A stretch of DNA of 64,000 bases from Frigoribacterium sp. ACAM 257 (lineage in GTDB: Bacteria > Actinomycetota > Actinomycetes > Actinomycetales > Microbacteriaceae): the NCBI RefSeq assembly GCF_007954365.1, contig NZ_VOLO01000005.1, positions 121,205 to 185,204 of the forward strand. The letters are read 5' to 3'. The notes under the pieces were generated by a model that did not search any database, was not told the origin of the DNA, and was given only the letters and a program-made list of their open reading frames with translations. Below are positions 16,899-25,799 of this stretch, piece after piece. The stretch's first letter is position 1. The number at the start of each line of letters is the position of its first letter. Both the position numbers and the translations under genes were made by a program.

Positions 16899-17644
16899 GC
16901 GTGCTGTCCCTCGTCGGAAGTCGGTTCGGTGCTGGTGCTGCTGCTGCTGGTGCTGCTGCTCCTGGAGGGCCCTTCAGCGCGGCCCGTGTCCGTCTGCCAC
17001 CGCAGCGACAGCCCGGCGATCACCAGGAACACCCCGACGACCGCCGCCCACGCCCCGAGCACGCCCACGAGCACGGTGGACGAGGTGAGCTCGCCCTCGA
17101 TCTGCTCGACCCCGCCGAGCGGCTGCGCGTAGTCGAGCGGCACCACGAGGAACACCGCGGCCAGCGCGAGCGTGAGCACCGCCACGCTGATCCAGTCGCG
17201 GGCGAGCGGCGAGCGGCCGCGGCGACGCAGGCCGGCGACGAGCTCGAGGGCCCCGGCGACGAGCGCCCAGCCCGACACGAGGGCGACGAAGAACGCGAGC
17301 CCGGCCGAGGAAGCGGCGAGGGCGACCACGCCGGCCACGACGGTCGTCACGCCCTGGACCACCTGCAGGGTCCGGCTGCTGCGGTCGTCGAGGCGCAGCA
17401 GCACGCCGACGGTGAGCAGGAGCCCGCCGACGACGGCGGCGACGCCGAACGAGACGAGGCCGACGAATGGCGAGTGGTCACGCGAGAAGGTCACGACGGC
17501 GGCCGTCACGAGGAGCGGCACGGCGCGCACCAGGGGCACGGGCCAGTACGAGGAGGACCCCGTCGAGGGGGAAGCCGAGGAGGTGCGGCCCCGGTCGGCC
17601 GTGTCGCCGCCGGACGGCGCGGGGGGCACGGAGGCAGACGGCAC
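16895..17644 (-). CDS. multi-helix membrane protein, DUF308/HdeD-like
   Basis: 249 residues. A Ser/Pro-rich N-terminus precedes paired hydrophobic helices with short turns spread over about residues 40-215, and a Ser/Thr-rich tail ends the protein. The repeated two-helix layout resembles DUF308/HdeD proteins. The family call is tentative and the function unknown. The start is set at GTG 17644 because GGAAGAA lies 6 bases upstream; the frame stays open further upstream but runs into 21-bp repeats that are not protein-like. It is coupled by ATGA overlap to the small membrane protein that follows. Confidence 0.6.
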   Translation of the reverse strand: MPSASVPPAPSGGDTADRGRTSSASPSTGSSSYWPVPLVRAVPLLVTAAVVTFSRDHSPFVGLVSFGVAAVVGGLLLTVGVLLRLDDRSSRTLQVVQGVTTVVAGVVALAASSAGLAFFVALVSGWALVAGALELVAGLRRRGRSPLARDWISVAVLTLALAAVFLVVPLDYAQPLGGVEQIEGELTSSTVLVGVLGAWAAVVGVFLVIAGLSLRWQTDTGRAEGPSRSSSTSSSSTSTEPTSDEGQHA

Positions 17645-17755
17645 GGTACTTCTTCCTGGGCGAGGCGGACCCGGGGAGTTTACCGCCCCCTCCTGGCAGC
17701 TCCCGCTCGGGACCTCGAGGGTCGCTCGCCGTCGAGGGAGAGCGCGACGGAGCGA

Positions 17756-17839
17756 CCGCCCGGTCCACCTGTGCATCCGCCCGGTCCACCTGTCCATCCG
17801 CCCGGTCCACCTGTGCATCCGCCCGGCATCGCTGTGCAT
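17756..17839. repeat. 21-bp tandem repeat, four units
   Basis: Three almost identical units based on CCGCCCGGTCCACCTGTGCA (one G/C change in the second) plus a degenerate fourth. They lie in the 300-bp gap between the divergent DUF308-like gene and the desaturase gene. The period equals about two helical turns, as expected for stacked regulator sites. The rest of the gap shows no gene. Confidence 0.85.
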
Positions 17840-17945
17840 CGCCGACTGCGCTGGCGCTGCCCCCGCGCGTGCCCGTAGCGTCAGAGCATCTGGGGCGCAC
17901 CGCTCACCTCCACGGCTGGGAAGTCGACACACCCGCGGGAGCTCC

Positions 17946-19061
17946 ATGTCCGTCATCGCACCCCCCGTCGGCGCCTCAGGCCCGATCTCGTCCGGCTTCC
18001 GGCCGACCGTCGCCGGTCGCGCCAGCAAGCCGACCAGCACCTACTCGGCCCTGCTCGCCAGCGTGCGCGAGGCAGGCCTGCTCCGTCGCCGCACGGGCTT
18101 CTACGTCACGGTCTTCGTGATCCTCGTGGCCTGCCTCGGCGGCGCCGCGACCGGCTTCGTCCTGCTCGGCTCCAGCTGGTTCCAGCTGCTCATCGCCGCA
18201 GCCCTCGGCGTCATCCTCACGCAGTTCGCGTTCCTCACCCACGAGGCCGCGCACCGACAGGTGTTCGACTCCGGCACGCGCAACGACAAGGTCGGCCGCG
18301 TCCTCGCCGCCGGCGTCGTCGGCATGAGCTACGCGTGGTGGATGTCCAAGCACACCCGGCACCACGCCAACCCGAACACCAAGGGCAAGGACCCTGACAT
18401 CGCGTTCGACACGGTGTCGTTCCTCGAGGAGGACGCGGCGAAGCAGACCGGCCTCATGAAGCACCTGACGCGTCGTCAGGGGTACTTCTTCTTCCCGCTG
18501 CTGCTCGGCGAGGGCGTCAACCTCCACGTGCACTCGTTCAAGGTGCTGCTCACCAAGGAGAAGATCGAGGGCCGGGCGCTCGAGATCTCGCTGATCGCGA
18601 CGCGCATGGTGCTCTACTTCGGAGTCGTGTTCTTCTTCCTGCCCGTCGGGATGGCCTTCGCCTTCATCGGCGTGCAGATGGCCGTCTTCGGCCTCTACAT
18701 GGGCTCGTCGTTCGCGCCGAACCACAAGGGCATGCCGATCATCCCCGAGGGCGCCAAGGTCGACTTCCTCAGCAAGCAGGTGCTCACCTCGCGCAACATC
18801 ACGGGTCGCTTCTCGACCGCGTTCATGGGCGGCCTGAACTACCAGATCGAGCACCACCTCTTCCCGAGCATGGCGAGGCCGCACCTGCGTGCCGCGTCCG
18901 CGCTCGTCAAGGCGCACTGCGCCGCGCACGAGATCCCCTACCAGGAGACGACGGCCGTCAAGTCGTACGGCATCGTCATCCGCTACCTGAACCGCGTCGG
19001 CCTCGCCGCGGGCGGCGACCCCTTCGACTGCCCGGCAGCGGCGCAGCTCCGCCCCCGCTGA
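17946..19061 (+). CDS. membrane fatty-acid desaturase
   Basis: 371 residues with the three histidine boxes of the acyl-lipid/acyl-CoA desaturase superfamily: HEAAH (about 98-102), HTRHH (about 135-139) and QIEHH near 300. They bind the di-iron centre. Four to six membrane helices surround them. It inserts a double bond in acyl chains of membrane lipids to adjust fluidity; position and electron donor are unknown. It starts with ATG at 17946. A strong hairpin terminator follows. The 21-bp repeats 100-190 bases upstream may regulate it. Confidence 0.9.
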   Translation: MSVIAPPVGASGPISSGFRPTVAGRASKPTSTYSALLASVREAGLLRRRTGFYVTVFVILVACLGGAATGFVLLGSSWFQLLIAAALGVILTQFAFLTHEAAHRQVFDSGTRNDKVGRVLAAGVVGMSYAWWMSKHTRHHANPNTKGKDPDIAFDTVSFLEEDAAKQTGLMKHLTRRQGYFFFPLLLGEGVNLHVHSFKVLLTKEKIEGRALEISLIATRMVLYFGVVFFFLPVGMAFAFIGVQMAVFGLYMGSSFAPNHKGMPIIPEGAKVDFLSKQVLTSRNITGRFSTAFMGGLNYQIEHHLFPSMARPHLRAASALVKAHCAAHEIPYQETTAVKSYGIVIRYLNRVGLAAGGDPFDCPAAAQLRPR

Positions 19062-19077
19062 CCAGCGTCAGGTCCTG

Positions 19078-19121
19078 AGCACGACGGCGCCTGTCCCCTC
19101 GGGGGCAGGCGCCGTCGTGCT
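19078..19121. terminator. bidirectional terminator between desaturase and idi
   Basis: A stem of about 21 bp with one G-T wobble (AGCACGACGGCGCCTG and its complement) and a 2-base loop lies between two convergent genes, 16 bases from one stop and 14 from the other. Confidence 0.85.
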
Positions 19122-19135
19122 GTCCGGCTCGGCGG

Positions 19136-19714
19136 TCAGCCCTGCGGTGTCGGCCAGGCCTCGAGCTGCCAGCCGAGCCACGGGCTGAAGGCGAACGGCG
19201 TCGCCGCGACCGCGTCGCGCAGCGCCGCCGGGTCGGTCCAGGCCCACTCGGCCACCTCGTCGGGCGACGGGTCGGGCACGCCGACCGCGCGGGCGGTGAA
19301 GACCGGGCAGATCTCGTTCTCGACCACGCCGGAGGCGTCGGTCGCCAGGTACCGGAAGTCCGGCAGCACGCTGGTCACGTCCGTGACCTCGATGCCGAGC
19401 TCCTGCGAGGCGCGCCTGGCCACCGCCTCCTCGGGGGTCTCGCCCGGCGCGGGGTGTCCGCAGAAGGAGTTCGTCCAGACGCCGGGCCAGGTCTTCTTCG
19501 ACAGGGCGCGACGGGTGACGAGCACACGGCCGCGGTCGTCGAGCACGTGGCAGCTGAAGGCGAGGTGCAGCGGCGTCGTCGCCGTGTGCACCGTGGCCTT
19601 CAGGTGCGTGCCGCAGGGCTCGCCCGCCTCGTCGAGCAGTACCACGAGCTCGTCGCCGCCGCTCGCGACGGGGCTGCGGAGCGCCTGGGGATGCACGGAG
19701 GTCTCGGGTGTCAT
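19136..19714 (-). CDS. idi: isopentenyl-diphosphate delta-isomerase, type I
   Basis: 192 residues with the Nudix fold of type I Idi. Metal and substrate residues lie in HLAFSCHVLD, the active-site cysteine in TNSFCGHP, and the Nudix-like glutamates in ETPEEAVARRASQELGIE. It interconverts IPP and DMAPP for isoprenoid synthesis. It is divergent from crtE with only 18 bases between start codons, so it probably supplies precursor to the carotenoid pathway. No ribosome binding site precedes ATG 19714, and a leaderless transcript is likely. The first 25 residues are variable in the family. Confidence 0.93.
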   Translation of the reverse strand: MTPETSVHPQALRSPVASGGDELVVLLDEAGEPCGTHLKATVHTATTPLHLAFSCHVLDDRGRVLVTRRALSKKTWPGVWTNSFCGHPAPGETPEEAVARRASQELGIEVTDVTSVLPDFRYLATDASGVVENEICPVFTARAVGVPDPSPDEVAEWAWTDPAALRDAVAATPFAFSPWLGWQLEAWPTPQG

Positions 19715-19720
19715 GAGAGG

Positions 19721-19726
19721 TAGTCT
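19721..19726 (+). promoter_or_regulatory. putative -10 element for leaderless crtE transcript
   Basis: TAGTCT fits the TANNNT -10 pattern and ends 6 bases before the crtE GTG, the spacing expected when transcription starts at the start codon. No ribosome binding site lies before crtE. Read on the other strand, the same patch offers CAGACT (nAnnnT) 7 bases before the idi ATG. Confidence 0.45.
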
Positions 19727-19732
19727 GCCCTG

Positions 19733-20848
19733 GTGAGCGGTGAACACCAGCGTGCGGGGACGCACGACCGGCAGGGCCGCGTCGACGGCGACCTCGTCGA
19801 TCGTGAGGCGCGGGACCAGTCCCGGGTCGACGCCGTCCTCGACGACTTCTTCCGGCTGGCCAAGCGCCGGGCCGAGTCGGTCGGCTACCGCTACGTCGAC
19901 CTCTGGAAGGTCCTCGAGCGCAACACCAGCGGCGGCAAGAGGTTCCGCCCTCGCATGGTCTTCACGACGTACACGGCCCTCGGCGGCCGCGACGACGAGG
20001 CAGCGGCCCGCGTCGGCGCCGCCTTCGAGCTGCTGCACACCGCGTTGATCGTCCACGACGACGTGATCGACCGCGACTTCTCGCGCCGCGGCATCCCCAA
20101 CGTCTCCGGCAGCTACCGCGACGAGGCGACCACGGCGGGCATCCCCACGCCCACGGCCGAGCACCGCGGCATGTCGGCCGCGGTCATCGCCGGCGACCTC
20201 GCGCTGACGGGTGCGAGCCGCCTCCTGCTGCAGGTGCCCTGCGACGGGCCGGTCCAGGCGCGCCTCCTCGACCTGCTCGACGAGGCCGTGTTCGTCAGCG
20301 CCGGCGGCGAGATGATCGACGTCGAGCTCTCGCTCTCGGACGACCTGCCGACCGTCGACGAGATCCTCGACATGGAGCGCGCGAAGACCGCGGTGTACTC
20401 GTTCGAGGCGCCGCTGCAGGCCGGCGCCGTGCTGGCCGAGGCTCCGGAGGTGGTGGTCAGGGCCCTGGGCGAGTTCGGCCGTGAGGTCGGGGTCGCGTAC
20501 CAGGTCGTCGACGACCTGCTCGGCGTCTTCGGCACGCAGTCCGACACCGGCAAGACCGTGCTCGGCGACCTCCGCGAGGGCAAGCGCACCGTGCTCGTGG
20601 CGCACGCGGCCACGACCGACGACTGGTTCGGCATCCGGCCCTTCATCGGCAAGGCCGACCTGTCCGAGGCCGAGGCCGAGGTCGTCCGCGGCCGCCTCGA
20701 GGCCTGCGGCGCGCGGCGCTTCGCCGAGCAGCTCGTCGAGGACCACGCGCGTCGAGCGCTCGCCGTGCTCGACGGCCCCGACGTCGGCGAGGCCCTGCGC
20801 GACGCCCTGGCGCCGCTGGTGCAGGTCGTGCTGGAGCGCGTGCGGTGA
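19733..20848 (+). CDS. crtE: geranylgeranyl diphosphate synthase
   Basis: 371 residues, all-alpha trans-isoprenyl diphosphate synthase. The first aspartate-rich motif is DDVID at about 109-113, the second DDLLG near 260. GGKRFRPRM provides the IPP-binding basic patch. It condenses IPP with allylic diphosphates to GGPP. It is the first gene of a six-gene operon with 1-4-base overlaps throughout. It starts with GTG at 19733; no later in-frame start precedes the conserved core convincingly. Confidence 0.94.
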   Translation: MSGEHQRAGTHDRQGRVDGDLVDREARDQSRVDAVLDDFFRLAKRRAESVGYRYVDLWKVLERNTSGGKRFRPRMVFTTYTALGGRDDEAAARVGAAFELLHTALIVHDDVIDRDFSRRGIPNVSGSYRDEATTAGIPTPTAEHRGMSAAVIAGDLALTGASRLLLQVPCDGPVQARLLDLLDEAVFVSAGGEMIDVELSLSDDLPTVDEILDMERAKTAVYSFEAPLQAGAVLAEAPEVVVRALGEFGREVGVAYQVVDDLLGVFGTQSDTGKTVLGDLREGKRTVLVAHAATTDDWFGIRPFIGKADLSEAEAEVVRGRLEACGARRFAEQLVEDHARRALAVLDGPDVGEALRDALAPLVQVVLERVR

Positions 20849-21747
20849 CCGGCCTCTCGCTCTACGACGCGACCGCCGACGGCACCGCGTCCGGCGTCAT
20901 CCGCCGGTACTCGACCTCGTTCGGGCTCGCCTCGCGGCTGCTCGGCCCGGCCGTGCGCCAGCACGTCGAGAACGTCTACGCGCTCGTGCGGGTCGCCGAC
21001 GAGGTCGTCGACGGGCCGGCCACGGAGGCGGGCCTGACGGCCGACGAGTCGCGTCGCTGCCTCGACGAGCTCGAGGCCGAGACCGAGCGCGCGATGGCGC
21101 AGGGCTTCAGCGCCAACCTCGTCGTGCACGCCTTCGCCCGGACGGCCCGCGCCACCGGCTTCGGCCCCGAGCTGACCCGGCCGTTCTTCGAGTCGATGCG
21201 TGCCGACCTCAGCGCGAGCGAGCACGACCAGGAGTCGTTCGACCGCTACGTGCACGGGTCGGCCGAGGTCGTCGGGCTGATGTGCCTGCGTGCCTTCCTC
21301 ACCGGCCACAGCTACCCGGAGTCGACGCGGGCGCTGCTCGACGAGGGCGCCACGCGGCTCGGGGCGGCCTTCCAGAAGGTGAACTTCCTCCGCGACCTCG
21401 CGGCCGACTTCGAGCACCTCGGCCGCAGCTACTTCCCCGGGGTCGACGTGACGACCTTCGACGAGGCCACGAAGCTGCGCCTCGTCGCCGACATCGACGA
21501 CGACCTGCGCGTCTCGGGCGAGGTGATCCCCGTGCTGCCCGCCTCGTCGCGCCGCGCGGTGGCGCTCGCCCACGGCCTGTTCGCCGAGCTGAACCGGCGT
21601 CTCGAGGCGACCCCCGCCTCCTCGCTCATCAGGGCGCGCGTCCGCGTGCCCGACCCCGTCAAGGTGCGGATCGCGCTGCAGGCCACGGCCGGCCGCGTCG
21701 CCTCCGTCCCCGACCACCGACCCCCACCTCCTGGAGCCTCCCTGTGA
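20845..21747 (+). CDS. crtB: phytoene synthase
   Basis: 300 residues of the squalene/phytoene synthase family. Two aspartate-rich motifs, DEVVDG near 54 and [19 protein letters not shown] near 180, bind the diphosphates through magnesium. It joins two GGPP molecules head to head to make phytoene. It starts with GTG at 20845, overlapping crtE by 4 bases, and its stop overlaps the crtI start. The length is typical. Confidence 0.94.
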   Translation: MTGLSLYDATADGTASGVIRRYSTSFGLASRLLGPAVRQHVENVYALVRVADEVVDGPATEAGLTADESRRCLDELEAETERAMAQGFSANLVVHAFARTARATGFGPELTRPFFESMRADLSASEHDQESFDRYVHGSAEVVGLMCLRAFLTGHSYPESTRALLDEGATRLGAAFQKVNFLRDLAADFEHLGRSYFPGVDVTTFDEATKLRLVADIDDDLRVSGEVIPVLPASSRRAVALAHGLFAELNRRLEATPASSLIRARVRVPDPVKVRIALQATAGRVASVPDHRPPPPGASL

Positions 21748-23426
21748 CGACCCCCTGGCTGAAGCGCGCCGTCGGCGACACGAGCGTCGAGCGGCACGGC
21801 CGCCGGGTCGTCGTGATCGGCGGCGGCATCTCCGGGCTCGCCAGCGCGGCGCTGCTCGCCCGCGAGGGCCACGACGTCACCGTGCTGGAGAAGAACGACC
21901 AGGTCGGCGGTCGCGCCGGCAGCTGGGAGCAGGACGGCTTCCGCTTCGACCTCGGCCCGAGCTGGTACCTGATGCCCGAGGTGTTCGACCACTTCTTCAG
22001 GCTGATGGGCACGTCCGCCGACGAGCAGCTCGACCTCGTGCCGCTCGACCCCGGCTACCGCGTGCTGTTCGAGCCCGGCGCCGACGGCACCCGCGAGGAG
22101 CCGATCGTCGTGCCGCGCGGCCTCGAGGAGAACATCGCGCTGTTCGACGGCATCGAGCCCGGCAGCGGCGACCGCATGCGCGGCTACCTGCGGTCGGCGC
22201 GCGACACCTACGAGCTCGCCAAGCAGCGGTTCCTCTACACGAGCTTCGAGACCGTCGGCCCGTTGCTGCGCGGCGACGTCGTCGTGCGGCTGCCGAAGCT
22301 CGGCCGCTTGCTGCTGCAGGACCTGGACGCTTTCGCGTCGCGGGCCGTCAAGGAGCCGCGCCTGCGCCAGATCCTCGGCTACCCGGCCGTCTTCCTCGGC
22401 TCGTCGCCGTTCGCGACGCCGAGCATGTACCACCTGATGAGCACGCTCGACCTGGACGACGGCGTGCTCTACCCGCAGGGCGGCCTGACGACGGTGATCC
22501 GGCGGATCGCGGCGGTGGCCGAGGAGGCGGGCGTGCGGATCGTCACCGAGGCGCCCGTCACGCGCGTCCTCACGTCGCCGGGGCCCGCGCGGTCCGCCGT
22601 CGTGCGCGGCGTCGAGCACGGCGACGCAGACGGCGGGCATCACGTGCTCGAGGCCGACGTGGTCGTCGGCGCCGCCGACCTCGAGCACCTCGAGACGCAG
22701 CTGCTGCCCGAGGGGCTGCGCACCTACGACTCCGACTACTGGGCCACCCGCGACCCGGGGCCGAGCGCCCTCCTGCTCTACCTGGGCGTCGAGGGCGAGG
22801 TGCCCGAGCTCGAGCACCACACGCTGTTCTTCGCCCGCGACTGGCACGAGAACTTCGACCGGATCTTCGGCGACGACAAGCGCATCCCCGACCCGCCCTC
22901 GCTCTACGTCTGCAAGCCGAGCACGGTCGACCCGTCGACGGCCCCCGCCGGGCACACGAACCTCTTCGTGCTCGTGCCGCTGCCCGCCGACCCGGCCCTC
23001 GGCCGCGGCGACGTCGGCGGCGACGGCGACCCGCTGATCGAGCGGCTGGCCGACCAGGTCATCGAGCAGATCGCCGACTGGGCCGAGATCCCCGACCTCG
23101 CGTCGCGCGTCGTGCTGCGCCGCACCCGCGGGCCCCGCGACTTCGTCGACGACGTCAACGCGTGGAGCGGCAGCATGCTCGGCCCGGCCCACACGCTCTC
23201 GCAGAGCGCGATGTTCCGCGCCGGCAACACCTCCGAGCACGTGCAGGGCCTGTTCTACGCCGGCGGCTCGGTGCGCCCGGGCATCGGCCTGCCGATGTGC
23301 CTGATCAGCGCCGAGATCCTGCTCAAGAACATGCGCGGCGACACGAGCACGGGGCCGGTGGCCGAGCCGGCCGTCGGCGCGGGCTCGGGATCCGGGGCCG
23401 TGCCCGGCGCGAGCGGCGACGCCTGA
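21744..23426 (+). CDS. crtI: phytoene desaturase
   Basis: 560 residues. The N-terminal FAD-binding dinucleotide fold has [22 protein letters not shown] and the following [11 protein letters not shown] (about 22-60). The C-terminal carotenoid-desaturase signature includes [23 protein letters not shown]. It converts phytoene to lycopene in the membrane. The Gly/Ala/Ser-rich last 30 residues are probably disordered. It starts with GTG at 21744, overlapping crtB. Its TGA shares one base with the ATG of the cyclase gene. Confidence 0.95.
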   Translation: MTTPWLKRAVGDTSVERHGRRVVVIGGGISGLASAALLAREGHDVTVLEKNDQVGGRAGSWEQDGFRFDLGPSWYLMPEVFDHFFRLMGTSADEQLDLVPLDPGYRVLFEPGADGTREEPIVVPRGLEENIALFDGIEPGSGDRMRGYLRSARDTYELAKQRFLYTSFETVGPLLRGDVVVRLPKLGRLLLQDLDAFASRAVKEPRLRQILGYPAVFLGSSPFATPSMYHLMSTLDLDDGVLYPQGGLTTVIRRIAAVAEEAGVRIVTEAPVTRVLTSPGPARSAVVRGVEHGDADGGHHVLEADVVVGAADLEHLETQLLPEGLRTYDSDYWATRDPGPSALLLYLGVEGEVPELEHHTLFFARDWHENFDRIFGDDKRIPDPPSLYVCKPSTVDPSTAPAGHTNLFVLVPLPADPALGRGDVGGDGDPLIERLADQVIEQIADWAEIPDLASRVVLRRTRGPRDFVDDVNAWSGSMLGPAHTLSQSAMFRAGNTSEHVQGLFYAGGSVRPGIGLPMCLISAEILLKNMRGDTSTGPVAEPAVGAGSGSGAVPGASGDA

Positions 23427-23803
23427 TGGGCTTCGCGTACCTCGTCGCCCTGCTGATCTCGATCTTCGGCATGGCGATGCTCGACCGGCGCTTCGGCCTG
23501 TTCTTCTGGCGCGACGGCTGGCGCGCGTTCGTCACGCTGCTCGTCGGCGTCGTGTTCTTCCTCATCTGGGACATCGTCGGCATCGACGCGGGCGTCTTCT
23601 TCCGTGGTGAGACCTCGTTCATGACGGGCGTCCAGCTGGCGCCCGAGCTGCCCCTCGAGGAGGTCTTCTTCCTCGTGCTGTTCTGCTGGCTCACGATGAA
23701 CCTGCTCGCCGGCTCGCGCCTCGCGCTCGACGCCCGCGTCGAGCGCCGAGCCGCCTCCGCCGGCATCTCGACCGGCGGCCCGACGGACGGCGGCCGCGCG
23801 TGA
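23426..23803 (+). CDS. crtYe: lycopene cyclase subunit, CrtYe type
   Basis: 125 residues with three hydrophobic helices and the cyclase-domain motif PELPLEEVFF near residue 70. It is one half of the heterodimeric C50 carotenoid cyclase; the other half is encoded next. Together with CrtEb it makes a cyclic C50 carotenoid. The type of ring (epsilon, beta or gamma) cannot be fixed from the sequence, so the e/f naming follows the decaprenoxanthin pathway of Corynebacterium and is provisional. Confidence 0.85.
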   Translation: MGFAYLVALLISIFGMAMLDRRFGLFFWRDGWRAFVTLLVGVVFFLIWDIVGIDAGVFFRGETSFMTGVQLAPELPLEEVFFLVLFCWLTMNLLAGSRLALDARVERRAASAGISTGGPTDGGRA

Positions 23804-24210
23804 CCTACTGGGCGATCAACGCGGTGTTCCTCGCGCTCGTGGCCGTGACGGCGGGGGCCGCCCTGCTGCTGCGCTGGACGCGCACCCGGTCGACCCGCGC
23901 CTCCTCGGCCCGCGCCTCCTCGACCCGCGGCTCGCTCGCGCCCGTCGTGCGAGCGGCCGGTCTCTCGACCGCGGTGCTGCTGGTCATGACCGCCGTCTTC
24001 GACAACGTCATGATCGGCGTCGGTCTCGTCGGCTACGACGAGTCGCGCATCAGCGGAGCCTTCGTCGGCATCGCCCCGCTCGAGGACTTCGCCTACGCGG
24101 TCGCGGCGCTCGTGCTGCTGCCGAGCGTCTGGACCCTGCTCGGGTCGCGCCGCGAGACGGAGGCCGTGAAGGCCGCGAGGGCGTCCCGTCGCGCCGAGGA
24201 GGCGCGGTGA
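23800..24210 (+). CDS. crtYf: lycopene cyclase subunit, CrtYf type
   Basis: 136 residues from GTG at 23800, overlapping crtYe by 4 bases. It has three hydrophobic helices and the motif IAPLEDFAYAVAAL near residue 88, matching the second cyclase half. An Arg/Ser/Ala linker (TRTRSTRASSARASSTRGS) after the first helix contains a short duplication that also carries two copies of the window-wide GCGCCTCCT motif. It acts with CrtYe in the membrane. Confidence 0.85.
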   Translation: MTYWAINAVFLALVAVTAGAALLLRWTRTRSTRASSARASSTRGSLAPVVRAAGLSTAVLLVMTAVFDNVMIGVGLVGYDESRISGAFVGIAPLEDFAYAVAALVLLPSVWTLLGSRRETEAVKAARASRRAEEAR

Positions 24211-25196
24211 CCGCGACCCTGAGGGCCCTGTTCTGGTCGTCCAGGCCCCTCAGCTGGATCAACACGGCGTTCCCGTTCGCGGCGGCGTACATCCTCACCG
24301 CGGCCAGCGCGCCGCGACCCGACGCCGGCGGCGCGTACGTCTCCCAGTCGGTCGCCGATGCCGTGGCCGACGGCTCGGCCGCGGTGGTCGTCTTCTCCGG
24401 GCCGACGCCCGCCTTCGACTTCGCCCAGGTGAACTGGCTCGTCGCGGTCGTCGGCATCCTGTTCTTCCTCGTGCCGTACAACCTCGCGATGTACGGCATC
24501 AACGACGTCTTCGACTACGAGAGCGACCTGCGGAACCCGCGCAAGGGCGGCGTCGAGGGCGCGCTGCTCGACCGGAGCATGCACCGCACGACGCTCTGGG
24601 CAGCGGTGCTCACGTGCGTGCCGTTCGTGCTGTTCCTGGTCGCGGTGGGCAGCCCGCTCAGCTGGCTGGTGCTCGCCGTCAGCCTGTTCGCGGTCGTCGC
24701 CTACTCGGCCAAGGGCCTGCGCTTCAAGGAGCGCCCGTTCGTCGACTCCGTCACGTCGAGCACGCACTTCGTCAGCCCCGCCGTCTACGGCCTCGTGCTC
24801 GCGGGGGCCACCTTCACGCCGGCTCTCTGGGCGCTGCTGGGGGCGTTCTTCCTCTGGGGAGCGGCGAGCCACGCCTTCGGCGCCGTGCAGGACGTCATCG
24901 CCGACCGGGAGGGCGGCATCGCCTCGATCGCGACCGTGATCGGCGCCCGCACCACCGTCCGGCTCGCCGTCGTCGCCTACCTGCTCGCGGGCATCCTGCT
25001 CACGTTCACCGACGCACCAGGGCCGTTCGCGGCGATCATCCCGGTCGCCTACGCCCTGAACTGCGCCCCGTGGTGGAACATCACCGACGCCGAGGCCGAG
25101 GGCGCGAACAAGGGCTGGAAGAGGTTCCTCTGGCTCAACTTCGTCTCGGGCTTCGTCACGACGATGCTGCTCATCGGGTGGGTGGCGCTGGGGTAG
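24207..25196 (+). CDS. crtEb: lycopene elongase, UbiA-family prenyltransferase
   Basis: 329 residues with about eight membrane helices. The first UbiA aspartate motif is NDVFDYESD near 95-105, followed by NPRKGG. The second is QDVIADREGG near 230. It adds DMAPP to both ends of lycopene, giving C50 flavuxanthin-like products that CrtYe/CrtYf cyclise. It starts with GTG at 24207, overlapping crtYf. It is the last gene of the operon and converges with the MarR-like gene 14 bases away. Confidence 0.92.
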   Translation: MTATLRALFWSSRPLSWINTAFPFAAAYILTAASAPRPDAGGAYVSQSVADAVADGSAAVVVFSGPTPAFDFAQVNWLVAVVGILFFLVPYNLAMYGINDVFDYESDLRNPRKGGVEGALLDRSMHRTTLWAAVLTCVPFVLFLVAVGSPLSWLVLAVSLFAVVAYSAKGLRFKERPFVDSVTSSTHFVSPAVYGLVLAGATFTPALWALLGAFFLWGAASHAFGAVQDVIADREGGIASIATVIGARTTVRLAVVAYLLAGILLTFTDAPGPFAAIIPVAYALNCAPWWNITDAEAEGANKGWKRFLWLNFVSGFVTTMLLIGWVALG

Positions 25197-25210
25197 CTGC
25201 GACCGCCGGG

Positions 25211-25747
25211 TCAGCCGCCCAGGTTGCCGACGGCCCTCCGCAGCACGCGCAGCGCCGTCTCGCGGTCGTCAGGGCTGACGCCCGCGAAGGCGTCCGCGCC
25301 GATGCCGAGCACCACGTCGCGCAGCTTCGCGTGCGCCACCGCGCCCCGCTCGGTGAGCGAGTGCCGGCTCGCGCCGAGGCCGTCGGTCTCGACCGCGACC
25401 CAGCCGCTCTCGACGAGCTCGCCGAGGTCGTCGACCAGCGACTGGTCGTCGTCGGCCGGCCCGTCCGCGGACGCGGTCGAGCCGGTCGCCGCCGCGAGGG
25501 ACTCGTCGGCGCCGGGCTGGACGCCCCGCTCGAGGGCCTCCAGCACCTGCCACTGGCGGCGCGTGACGCCGTGCTCGTCGAGGGCCTCGGCGAACCGCTG
25601 GTCGAGCAGCCGCTCGACCCGGGTCAGCCACCAGCCGACCGGCCTGTCGTCGTCGCTCTCGTCGCCGCGCGTCGCCTGGTCGTCCTCTGGCCCTGGCGCA
25701 GCCGTGCGCGGGTCGTCGTCGGAGCTCCATCGGTCCATGCGCGGCAT
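25211..25747 (-). CDS. MarR-like winged-helix protein, possibly degenerate
   Basis: 178 residues. An acidic N-terminus is followed by a MarR-like core: RVERLLDQRFAEALDEHGVTRRQWQVLEALERG, and after the wing RHSLTERGAVAHAKLRDVV. In the usual place of the basic recognition helix the sequence reads GPADDDQSLVDDLGELVESGW, strongly acidic, so normal DNA binding is doubtful. The Corynebacterium C50 cluster is controlled by a MarR protein (CrtR). This gene sits convergent at the far end of the crt operon and could be a relative, but that is inference. The start is uncertain (ATG 25747 or 25738). Confidence 0.65.
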   Translation of the reverse strand: MPRMDRWSSDDDPRTAAPGPEDDQATRGDESDDDRPVGWWLTRVERLLDQRFAEALDEHGVTRRQWQVLEALERGVQPGADESLAAATGSTASADGPADDDQSLVDDLGELVESGWVAVETDGLGASRHSLTERGAVAHAKLRDVVLGIGADAFAGVSPDDRETALRVLRRAVGNLGG

Positions 25748-25799
25748 CGTACGCCCCGTGTTCACCTCGTCGAAAGGTGCACGCCCTAGCGTCCGCAGG

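Noticed and set aside
17750..17900. A minus-strand protein extension containing MHRWTGR repeats
   Set aside because: It is translated from the 21-bp DNA repeats; the real gene has a good ribosome binding site and GTG at 17644.
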